Shown piece by piece: positions 8,430 to 17,137 of a stretch of 64,000 bases of DNA. The notes under the pieces were generated by a model. The model did not search any database and was not told the DNA's origin. It saw only the letters and a list, made by a program, of their open reading frames with translations. Both the position numbers and the translations under genes were made by a program. Numbering within the stretch: position 1 is the first letter of the stretch; each line of letters opens with the position of its first letter. The DNA comes from Planctomycetota bacterium (GTDB lineage Bacteria; Planctomycetota; UBA1135; UBA2386): positions 235,046 through 299,045 of the forward strand of contig JAEUHR010000003.1 of NCBI GenBank assembly GCA_016794425.1, given 5' to 3'.

Positions 8430-8840
8430 ATGGTAGCAGCCGGGGCCGGTCGTGCCGCCAGCAAATCACGGCGGTGGCGGGTCGCGGTGCTGCCGTGGCT
8501 GTGCCTCGCCTGCGGCTGCCTCGGGCCGAGCGAGCCGCACCTGGCGACGCTGGCGCGAGCACGCCGCGCGACCGCCGGCGACCTCGAGCGCGAGCGTCGC
8601 CAGCGCGAACTCGCGATCGCCGAGCAGGAGGCGCGCGACCTGCTCGCGGCGATCACCGCTGCCAAGGCCGAGAGTGTGCGCGCGGCGGCGGCGTTGCGCG
8701 CCGTGCGGGCCGAACTGCTGCAGCAGCTCGAGCAGCTGCAGGCCGCCGAACGCGATCTCGCCGCGGCGCGGACGCGGCAGCAGCAGATCGAGGCCGAGGC
8801 GGCGACCGACGCGCCGCCGGCGACCGACGCGCCGCGCTGA
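8430..8840 (+). CDS. Small putative lipoprotein with a coiled coil
   Basis: 136 aa. The N-terminus has a basic segment, a hydrophobic stretch (VAVLPWLCLA) and two cysteines (LACGC), of which the first is a plausible lipid-attachment site, although the lipobox is imperfect. Residues ~40-125 are a charged heptad-type helix rich in Ala, Glu, Arg and Leu with no Gly or Pro, i.e. a coiled coil. The tail repeats TDAPPATDAPR. The ATG at 8430 gives a good signal peptide. No family recognised. It is divergent from ndk and abuts the gnd stop codon. Confidence 0.65.
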   Translation: MVAAGAGRAASKSRRWRVAVLPWLCLACGCLGPSEPHLATLARARRATAGDLERERRQRELAIAEQEARDLLAAITAAKAESVRAAAALRAVRAELLQQLEQLQAAERDLAAARTRQQQIEAEAATDAPPATDAPR

Positions 8841-10250
8841 CTACGGCCACTCGTGGTGGAACATCTGGCCGGCCGGCCGGTCGACGCGCTCGAACGTGTG
8901 CGCGCCGAACAGGTCGCGCTGCGCCTGCGTCAGGTTCTGCGGCAGCACCGCGCGGCGGTAGCTGTCGAAGTAGCTGAGGCTCGCGCCCATCGCCAGCGTC
9001 GGCACACCGTGTTCGGCCGCCAGCGCGACGACCTTGCGCCAGGAGTTCTGGTGCTGCTGCAGGAAACCGCCGAGCTCGGGGTCGAGCAGCAGGTTCGGCA
9101 GCCGCCGCTGCTTGCCGAACGCCGCCTGGATGCTGCCGAGGAAGCGCGCGCGGATGATGCAGCCGCCCTTCCAGATGCGCGCGATCTCGCCGAAGTCGAG
9201 GCCCCAGTTCTTCTCGGCGTCGGCGGTCGCGAGCAGATCGAGTCCCTGCGCGTACGAGCAGATCTTGCTGCAGTAGAGCGCGTCGCGCACCGCCGCGACC
9301 AGCGCCGCCGGCGCCTTGCCGGCGCTGGGGCCGCGCAGCACCTGGCTGGCGGCGACCCGCTGTTCCTTGCGCGCGCTGAGGCAGCGTGCTTCGACCGCCG
9401 CGTGCATGGTCGGCGCCGGCACGCCGTAGCGCAGCGCCATCTCGGAAGTCCACTTGCCGGTGCCCTTCTGGCCGGCGCGGTCGACGATCACGTCGACCAT
9501 CGGCCGGCCCGTGCCGGGGTCGGTCGCGCGCAGGATGCGCGCGGTGATCTCGATCAGGAACGACTCGAGGAAGCCGCGGTTCCACTCCGCGAATGCGTCG
9601 GCCATCTGCGCGTGCGACATGCCGAGCACGTTCTGCATCAGGTCGAAGCACTCGGCGATCAGCTGCATGTCGCCGTACTCGATGCCGTTGTGGACCATCT
9701 TGACGAAGTGGCCGGCGGCGCCGGTGCCGACGTGTGTGACGCACGGACCGTCTTCGACCTGCGCCGCGATCTGCTTCAGGATCGGCGCCAGTTCGTCGTA
9801 GGCGCTGCGTTCGCCGCCGGGCATCAGGCTCGGCCCGTTCAGGGCGCCTTCCTCGCCGCCGCTGACGCCCATGCCGACGAAGCGGAAGCCGCGCTCCTTC
9901 AGTTCCCGGCTGCGGCGCTCGGTGTCGTCGGGGTGGCTGTTGCCGGTGTCGATGATCAGGTCGCCGGCCTGCAGCACGGGCAGGAACTGCGCGATCGTCT
10001 CGTCGACCGGCGACCCGGCCTTGACCAGGAGCAGCAGGCGGCGCGGCCGCACCAGCGACGCGGCGACCTGCTGCGGCGTGTGCGCCCCGCGCATCGGCCA
10101 GTCCTTGCCGGCGCGGGCCAGCGTGGCCTCCACCTTGTCCGGCGAACGGTTCCAGACCGTGACCGGGATGCCGTTGCGGGCGATGTTGAGAGCGAGGTTC
10201 TGGCCCATCGTGGCCAGACCGGCGACGCAGATCTGCGAGGTGGCTTGCAT
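8841..10250 (-). CDS. gnd: 6-phosphogluconate dehydrogenase, decarboxylating
   Basis: 469 aa, the normal length for the NADP-dependent pentose-phosphate enzyme that converts 6-phosphogluconate to ribulose 5-phosphate and CO2. The Rossmann motif GLATMGQNLALNIARNG is at the N-terminus. The substrate-site stretch GVSGGEEGAL and the catalytic lysine region GHFVKMVHNGIEYGDMQ are intact, and GTGKWT and the C-terminal dimer tail are present. It is monocistronic by spacing. A TACAGT hexamer (10266-10271) lies 15 nt before the ATG and may be its -10 element. Confidence 0.97.
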   Translation of the reverse strand: MQATSQICVAGLATMGQNLALNIARNGIPVTVWNRSPDKVEATLARAGKDWPMRGAHTPQQVAASLVRPRRLLLLVKAGSPVDETIAQFLPVLQAGDLIIDTGNSHPDDTERRSRELKERGFRFVGMGVSGGEEGALNGPSLMPGGERSAYDELAPILKQIAAQVEDGPCVTHVGTGAAGHFVKMVHNGIEYGDMQLIAECFDLMQNVLGMSHAQMADAFAEWNRGFLESFLIEITARILRATDPGTGRPMVDVIVDRAGQKGTGKWTSEMALRYGVPAPTMHAAVEARCLSARKEQRVAASQVLRGPSAGKAPAALVAAVRDALYCSKICSYAQGLDLLATADAEKNWGLDFGEIARIWKGGCIIRARFLGSIQAAFGKQRRLPNLLLDPELGGFLQQHQNSWRKVVALAAEHGVPTLAMGASLSYFDSYRRAVLPQNLTQAQRDLFGAHTFERVDRPAGQMFHHEWP

Positions 10251-10313
10251 GCGGGCTCGGCCGGCACTGTAGCGCCGGTGCCACCGGCACCCGACAGCTT
10301 TGTGCTGCTGGCG

Positions 10314-11504
10314 TCAGCGGGCGCCGGTCGTCGCCGGCACCGCCGGCGTCGGCAGCGCCGAGCGCCATTCGGCCCAGCGGCGCGGGTCGGCGCCGGGGTC
10401 GTTGCCGGTCAGGTCCTGCAACGCCTTCTGCCACGCGCGCACGATCGTGCGGACCTCGACCACGCCCTGCACCGTGACGTCGAGCACGGTGCCGCTCTGC
10501 AGCACGTCGACCTTCGGATCGGCGATGAACGCGGCCTGCGCCACCTCGACGTCGTAGTCGCGGATGTAGGCCTGCTGCTGCAGGAACGCGACGTGCCCGC
10601 GTACGCCGCTGTCGGCGGCGGCCAGCGCGCGGCCGGCGTTGGGGCCGGCCAGCACCAGCAGGTCGACCGCGTCGGCGTGGCCGAGCTGGGCGAACGCTTC
10701 GGCGGTGCGCACGCGCAGTTTCGCGTTCGGGTGCATCAGGCCCGGCGCCAGGTAGGCGACAGCAGCCTTGTCGTCGTGGCCGCGCGCGATGTCGATCGCC
10801 GCGCGCCGCACGCGACCATTGCCGTCCAGCACCGCGGTGCGCAGCACGAAGCGGTCGTTGCCGGCCAGTTCGCGCCGCTGCAGTGCCGCCAGCGCGGCGA
10901 TGCGGTGCCGTTCGGTGCCGTTGCGGCGTGCCTCCGTGCGCAGGTCCTGGTCGGCGTTCGGTTCGCGTGCCAGCAGCGTCGCGATCGCCGCCGCGCGGCC
11001 CGGACCGGTGTCGACGCGCAGCAGACCCAGCAGTTCGTGCACGCGCTGCGCGGTCTTGGCCGAGCGCCACTTGCGCGGCAGCAGCTCGGGCTCGAGGTCG
11101 GCCAGGAAGTCGTCGAGCAGGCGGCGCGAGGCGGCCGCACCGGCGTCGTCCTGCGCGTCGGCGGTGACCGCGCGGTCCAGGTGCCGCCACATCTCCGGCA
11201 GCAGCCCGAACGCGCGCGCGTCGCGCGCCAGCTGCAGGCTCGCGAACGCGCTGTCGCCGGCCGAGCGCGCCTTGTCGGCCAACGCGCGGCGCAGTTCGTC
11301 GTCGGTGCGGCGGCCGAGCACGTTCGCCTTGGCGACCACGACGGTGCCGTCGCGCGTCGTCACCTCGAGCGTGTCGCCGCGCTCGACGACCTTGCCGACC
11401 AGCACGCGGCCGTCGTCGAGCCGCACCTCGTCGGCCAGCAGCCGCGGCAGCGGCGCAGCACACAGGAACACGCAGCAGAGGGACACGGGAAGGCGGCGGA
11501 CCAT
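10314..11504 (-). CDS. Secreted protein with HEAT-like repeats
   Basis: 396 aa with signal peptide (MVRRLPVSLCCVFLCAAP...). An SMa/Sm-like short strand segment, VRLDDGRVLVGKVVERGDTLEVTTRDGTVVV, follows and is common at the N-terminus of planctomycete secreted proteins. From residue ~170 to 310 there are alpha-helical repeats with the HEAT pattern (RRAAIDIARGHDD..., LRVRTAEAFAQLGHADAVDLL). Function unknown; probably protein-protein interaction in the envelope. The start was chosen for the signal peptide. It is divergent from the next secreted protein by 90 bp. Confidence 0.75.
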   Translation of the reverse strand: MVRRLPVSLCCVFLCAAPLPRLLADEVRLDDGRVLVGKVVERGDTLEVTTRDGTVVVAKANVLGRRTDDELRRALADKARSAGDSAFASLQLARDARAFGLLPEMWRHLDRAVTADAQDDAGAAASRRLLDDFLADLEPELLPRKWRSAKTAQRVHELLGLLRVDTGPGRAAAIATLLAREPNADQDLRTEARRNGTERHRIAALAALQRRELAGNDRFVLRTAVLDGNGRVRRAAIDIARGHDDKAAVAYLAPGLMHPNAKLRVRTAEAFAQLGHADAVDLLVLAGPNAGRALAAADSGVRGHVAFLQQQAYIRDYDVEVAQAAFIADPKVDVLQSGTVLDVTVQGVVEVRTIVRAWQKALQDLTGNDPGADPRRWAEWRSALPTPAVPATTGAR

Positions 11505-11594
11505 GGGCTCGGATCTCACGTGCTGGCCGGTAGGAGAGGGCGATTCGCCGCCGGCCCGGCTATGCTGGCTGGCGGCGCAGGCGCGCGGCGAAGC

Positions 11595-12485
11595 ATGAAG
11601 CGTACCATTGTCGTATTCGTGGCCCTGGGGCTGTGGGGGACGGTCGGGGCGGCGGCGCAGCAGCCGGCAGCACCGGCGCCCGCGGCGCCACAAGCCGGTC
11701 CGATCGACGGAATTGTGGCGGCGATGCAGGCGGCCGAGCAGCGCGCCAGCCGGTTCACGGTCGAACTGACGACCGCGGGCCAACTGCCCGGTGACCTGGC
11801 CCTGTCGACGCGCGGCGTGCTGCATGTCCTGCGCGGAGCACAGCCGGCCGTGCACACGGCGGTCGAGTTCTCGTTCGCCGACGGCCTCGGCGGCCGCGTC
11901 GAGTCGGCCCAGACCGCGGCCGGCATCGTGCTGTACGAGGAGAACCCGGCGTTCGGCGAGCTGTACCTGCGGTTCGCGCCCGAACTGGTCGCCGACCTCG
12001 AGTGGGCGGGCTCGGTGCTCGGGCGCAGCGACCTGCCCGGCATGGCCGATCGCCGCGCGATGGCGCCGCTCGGCAGCACGATGCTGGTCGAGCTGCAGCG
12101 CGAGTTCGCGCTCGGCGTCGTCGACGGGCGCCGCGACCGCGCCGGCGAACCGGGCACCTGGCTGGCCGGGCCGCGGCGCGGCGGGCTCGACGACGACGGC
12201 AGCGGGCAGCCGATGGCCGACCGCGTCGAGGTGTTCGTGCGCGACCGCGACCATGCGCTGGTCGAGGCCAACTGGCTGCAGGGCGAGCGGCGCGTGCAGC
12301 AGATCGTCGTGCAGCGGCTCGAGGTCGACGGCGATCTGCCGCCGGCGCTGTTCACGGTCGACGGCCGCGGCCAACGGCTGCGCGACGTGCAGCAGCACCA
12401 GCCGATGTGGGACCAGATCCAGCAGGTGCTGCAGAAGGCGGAAGCGAAGGCGCCCGAGGGCGCCGTGCGGCCGAGCCGCCGCTGA
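11595..12485 (+). CDS. Secreted protein, possibly LolA-like fold
   Basis: 296 aa, signal peptide MKRTIVVFVALGLWGTVGAAAQ followed by a Pro/Ala linker. The remainder alternates strands in the order expected of an unclosed beta-barrel of the LolA/LolB type (RFTVELTTAGQLPG..., VVLYEENPAFGELYLRF, VEVFVRDRDHALVEANW, RRVQQIVVQRLEVD, LFTVD at the end). The LolA idea rests on this strand pattern only, and no diagnostic motif is seen. A TATGCT hexamer (11561-11566) lies 28 nt upstream. It is divergent from the HEAT-repeat gene and converges on prfC. Confidence 0.6.
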   Translation: MKRTIVVFVALGLWGTVGAAAQQPAAPAPAAPQAGPIDGIVAAMQAAEQRASRFTVELTTAGQLPGDLALSTRGVLHVLRGAQPAVHTAVEFSFADGLGGRVESAQTAAGIVLYEENPAFGELYLRFAPELVADLEWAGSVLGRSDLPGMADRRAMAPLGSTMLVELQREFALGVVDGRRDRAGEPGTWLAGPRRGGLDDDGSGQPMADRVEVFVRDRDHALVEANWLQGERRVQQIVVQRLEVDGDLPPALFTVDGRGQRLRDVQQHQPMWDQIQQVLQKAEAKAPEGAVRPSRR

Positions 12486-12504
12486 GCGTCGGCTCGCGGC
12501 GCGG

Positions 12505-14088
<1,584 letters not shown>

Positions 14089-14099
14089 CGGGGGCGAAC

Positions 14100-14105
14100 A
14101 GAGTA
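14100..14105 (-). promoter_or_regulatory. -10-like hexamer TACTCT upstream of prfC
   Basis: TACTCT on the minus strand is 11 nt before the prfC ATG at 14088, giving a predicted leader of only a few nucleotides. Confidence 0.4.
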
Positions 14106-14192
14106 GCGGCGCGCCGCGCCGATGCGAAGCGCAGGCTGCCGGCTATCCTGTCGGCCGGATGCAGCAAGGCGCCGGCGCCCGCCGCTGCCCGA

Positions 14193-15074
14193 CTACACCT
14201 TGTCCGGATCCTGACCGCGCAGCACCGAGTTGCCGTCGAAGGTCTCGCGCAGGTTCGCGCTGGCCGGCCGCGCCAGCATCGCCTCGGTCAGCCGGCCGCT
14301 CTGCGCGAAGAACGCGATCGGGTTGTGCCAGACCAGCTGGTCGATGCGCTGGCGCGCGACGCCGGCCTGCTCGAGTTTGGCCACCGTGCGCGGCACCATC
14401 AGCGGGTCGCTGACGCCCCAGTCGGCGGCGCTGTTGACGATCATGCGTTCGACGCCGTACTCGAGCACGATCGCGGTCATGCGCGCCGGGTCCATCTTCG
14501 TGTTCGGATAGATCGAGAAGCCCGACCAGCAGCCGAGGTCGCGCGTGATCTTGATCGTCTCCTCGTTGCCGTGGTCGAGCAGCAGGCGCTCCATCGGGAA
14601 CCGCTGCTCCTGCACGATCGCGATGCAGCGCTCGAAGCCCTTCTTCTTGTCGCGGTGCGGCGTGTGCACCAGCACCGGCAGACCTTGTTTCTGCGCCAGC
14701 TCGAGCTGCGCGGCGAAGAACTTCTCCTCGGTCTTGGTCTGGTCGTCGAGGCCGATCTCGCCGACGCCGAGGCAGCTGTCCTTCGCGCAGTAGCGCGGCA
14801 GGATCGCGAGCACGTCCTGGTTGACGCGGTCGTCGTTCGCCTCGCGCGGGTTCAGGCCCATCGTGCAGAAGTGGTGGATGCCGAACTGCTGCGCGCGGAA
14901 GCGCTCCCAGCCGATCAGCGTCTCGAAGTAGTCGACGAACGTGCCGACCTGCGTGCGCGGCTGGCCGAGCCAGAACGCCGGTTCCAGCACCGCGCGTACG
15001 CCGGCCAGGTTCAGCCGCTCGTAGTCGTCGGTGATGCGGCTGAACATGTGGATGTGCGGTTCGAAGATCGGCAT
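14193..15074 (-). CDS. eboB: EboB-type TatD-family metal-dependent hydrolase
   Basis: 293 aa. The metal-binding N-terminus is EPHIHMFSRITDDYERLNLAGV. GVGEIGLDD supplies the bridging acid, HTPHRDKKKG and LLLDHGNEETI supply further histidines, and NSAADWGVSDPL is the final Asp region. The combination 'H.HMFSR..DDYE', 'WLGQPRT..GTF.DYF' and 'WSGFSIYP.TKM' is specific to the EboB branch of the amidohydrolase/TatD family, rather than to TatD DNases. It follows the EboA-domain gene by 36 bp on the same strand, which confirms the ebo assignment. In other bacteria ebo clusters act in export or modification of secondary metabolites. The substrate here is unknown. Confidence 0.85.
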   Translation of the reverse strand: MPIFEPHIHMFSRITDDYERLNLAGVRAVLEPAFWLGQPRTQVGTFVDYFETLIGWERFRAQQFGIHHFCTMGLNPREANDDRVNQDVLAILPRYCAKDSCLGVGEIGLDDQTKTEEKFFAAQLELAQKQGLPVLVHTPHRDKKKGFERCIAIVQEQRFPMERLLLDHGNEETIKITRDLGCWSGFSIYPNTKMDPARMTAIVLEYGVERMIVNSAADWGVSDPLMVPRTVAKLEQAGVARQRIDQLVWHNPIAFFAQSGRLTEAMLARPASANLRETFDGNSVLRGQDPDKV

Positions 15075-15110
15075 CGCGTGGTCCGGCGTGGTCGGGTCGG
15101 GGGTCGTGGG

Positions 15111-15935
15111 TCAGCCGCACAGGCGCTGCAGCACCGTGCGCACCTCGGCGCGCGGCTCGCGCGGCAGCCGTTCGGCGGCGAACGGCCGCAGGTCCGTCCG
15201 GTTCAGCGCCAGCAGGCCTTCGGCGGCGGCCAGCCGCACGCCGTCGTCGCCGTGTTCGAGGCCGCCGATCAGCCGGGCGACCGCGCCGGGGCACGGGGCG
15301 CGGCCGATCAGGCGCCAGGTGTCGCGCCAGACCGCGCGGCCCGCGGCTTCGCGTTCGGTCGCGAGGTCGATCAGCATGCGCGACAGTTCGGCGTTGGCGG
15401 TGCGCTCGGCGTCGAACAGCCGGCGCAGCGGCAGGTCGAGGAACGCCGCCTTCAGCAGCAACTTGTTGGCGGTCGTCGCATCGAAGCCGGCCTGGCCGGT
15501 GGCGCGCACGAACAGGTCGCTGTCGCAGACCGCGGCTTCGAGGTGCAGCACGACGTTGGTGCGCTGCACTTCGCCGAACAGCCGCGTGGTCGTCGCCGTG
15601 ACCGGCAGCAGCGCCAGCGTGCGCAGCAGCATCGCGCGTTCTTCGATGTCGCCGTGCGCCCACAGGTCGAAGCGTTCGGCGTCGGTCGCCTCGGTGGCGA
15701 GCAGCAGCCAGGTGGCCGCGAGGTCGCAGCGCCGGAACGCGTCGAGGTCGACGCGGCCGGCGCCGAGCGCCGATCGGCCGCCGCGCACGGCCTCGCGGCC
15801 GAAGGTGCGCGGCAGGCTCGGGAACACCACCGGCAGCCGGCTGCGGTCGGCGCGGACCTCGGCGGCGAGCGGCGCCAGCGCGCGGGCCGCCTCGGCACCG
15901 AGCCGCGCCGCGAGGTCGTCGGGAAGGCGGGACAT
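15111..15935 (-). CDS. eboA: EboA domain-containing protein
   Basis: 274 aa, helical. The central part carries the EboA pattern: DLAATWLLLATEATDAERF, EERAMLLRTLALLP, GEVQRTNV, FEA-like LEAAVCDSD, NKLLLKAAFLDLPL, then ANAELSRMLIDLATEREAAGR and WRLIGRAP. EboA has no known catalytic activity and is found almost only with EboB-F. The C-terminal ~60 residues (LIGGLEHGDDGVRLAAAEGLLAL) look like an added HEAT-type repeat. The ATG at 15935 fits the family start, and a TACTGT hexamer lies 9 nt upstream. It is the first gene of the eboA-eboB pair and divergent from lgt. Confidence 0.8.
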   Translation of the reverse strand: MSRLPDDLAARLGAEAARALAPLAAEVRADRSRLPVVFPSLPRTFGREAVRGGRSALGAGRVDLDAFRRCDLAATWLLLATEATDAERFDLWAHGDIEERAMLLRTLALLPVTATTTRLFGEVQRTNVVLHLEAAVCDSDLFVRATGQAGFDATTANKLLLKAAFLDLPLRRLFDAERTANAELSRMLIDLATEREAAGRAVWRDTWRLIGRAPCPGAVARLIGGLEHGDDGVRLAAAEGLLALNRTDLRPFAAERLPREPRAEVRTVLQRLCG

Positions 15936-15944
15936 GGGCCGAGC

Positions 15945-15950
15945 ACAGTA
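15945..15950 (-). promoter_or_regulatory. -10-like hexamer TACTGT upstream of eboA
   Basis: TACTGT on the minus strand, 9 nt before the eboA ATG at 15935. There is no Shine-Dalgarno sequence, consistent with a leaderless or nearly leaderless eboAB transcript. Confidence 0.42.
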
Positions 15951-16013
15951 GCGGCGGCGCCGCGCGCCGTCACGACGGCGCTGTCGCCGCGTGCGCGGCC
16001 GGCGCCGGTCCGC

Positions 16014-16019
16014 TAGGCT
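16014..16019 (+). promoter_or_regulatory. -10-like hexamer TAGGCT upstream of lgt
   Basis: TAGGCT ends 7 nt before the lgt ATG at 16027, so a start site 6-7 nt downstream of the hexamer would coincide with the start codon. Confidence 0.45.
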
Positions 16020-16026
16020 GCGGCCG

Positions 16027-17076
16027 ATGGAGTTCCCCGCCTGGGACCCGGTGTTGTTCGACATCCCGGGGCTGCCGATCGACGTGCGCTGGTACGGTCT
16101 GATGTACGTGGTCGGCTTCCTCGCCGGGCACTGGATCCTGGTGCGGCTCGCGCGTGCCCGCTTCTTCCCGGTGCCACCGGAGGCCGCCGGCGACCTGATC
16201 TTCTACTGCGTGTTCGGCGTGATGCTGGGCGGCAGGCTCGGCTACGCGCTGTTCTACCAGCACGATCTGCTGAACCCGCTGAACTTCCTGCAGGTCTGGA
16301 AGGGCGGGCTCGCGTTCCACGGCGGGCTGGGCGGCGTGGCGGTCGCGCTGTGGCTGTTCTGCCGCAAGCACCGGATCGGCTGGATGCGGACCGGCGACGC
16401 CTGTGCGCTGGCGGTGACGCCGGGCATCTTCGCGGTGCGCTGCGCGAACTTCATCAACGGCGAGCTGTACGGCCGCGTCACACGGCCGGGCACCGGCCTG
16501 GCGATGCAGTTCCCGACCGACCCGCAGGCGCTGCGCCTGCTCCACATCGGCGACGGCTGGTCGATGCGCGATCGCGAGTTGTGCCTGCAGGTCGCCTACG
16601 GCAAGCGCACGTTCGCCGAGGTGCAGCCGCTGCTGCGCACCAAGGACGATTTCGGCGTGGAGATCGACTGGGCGGCCATCGCGCCGCGGCTCGACTGGCA
16701 GCACGTGCGCTCGCTGACCGACGTCGACGGGCAGCCGCTGGTGCCGTACCGCCACGCCTCGCAGCTCTACGAGGCGCTCGGCGAAGGGCTGCTGGTGGGC
16801 CTGATCCTGCTCGCCTGCTACCTGCTGACGCGGCGCCGGCCGTTGCGTCCGGGCCGCTACGCGGTGCTGTTCCTGCTCGGCTACGCGGCCGTGCGCGCGT
16901 CGCTCGAACTGGTGCGGCAGCCCGACTCGTGGCTCGGCGAGGTGTTCCTGGGCCTGACCATGGGGCAGATCCTCAGCGGCGGCCTGGTCGTCGGCGCCGT
17001 GCTGATGTGGTTTTGGCCCCAGCGGCAGGCCGCGGCGGGCGGCGGTGCTGGTGACGCCGTGAGCCCGGCGGAATAA
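16027..17076 (+). CDS. lgt: Prolipoprotein diacylglyceryl transferase
   Basis: 349 aa integral membrane enzyme that transfers diacylglyceryl from phosphatidylglycerol to the lipobox cysteine of prolipoproteins. Conserved stretches are present in order: DVRWYGLMYVVGFL, GGRLGYALFYQ, WKGGLAFHGGLGG, the Lgt signature RCANFINGELYGRVT, and RHASQLYEALGEG. Between the last two, where most Lgt proteins have a short loop, there are about 65 extra residues (16520-16740). The C-terminus is normal. The next gene encodes a lipoprotein substrate candidate. The ATG at 16027 matches the family start; the more upstream in-frame ATG would add a non-conserved basic stretch. Confidence 0.96.
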   Translation: MEFPAWDPVLFDIPGLPIDVRWYGLMYVVGFLAGHWILVRLARARFFPVPPEAAGDLIFYCVFGVMLGGRLGYALFYQHDLLNPLNFLQVWKGGLAFHGGLGGVAVALWLFCRKHRIGWMRTGDACALAVTPGIFAVRCANFINGELYGRVTRPGTGLAMQFPTDPQALRLLHIGDGWSMRDRELCLQVAYGKRTFAEVQPLLRTKDDFGVEIDWAAIAPRLDWQHVRSLTDVDGQPLVPYRHASQLYEALGEGLLVGLILLACYLLTRRRPLRPGRYAVLFLLGYAAVRASLELVRQPDSWLGEVFLGLTMGQILSGGLVVGAVLMWFWPQRQAAAGGGAGDAVSPAE

Positions 17077-17137
17077 TGCGCGCCCGGCCGGCGTCTGCGC
17101 CGTCACCCCACGCCGCCGCCCGAACCTGACGACGACG

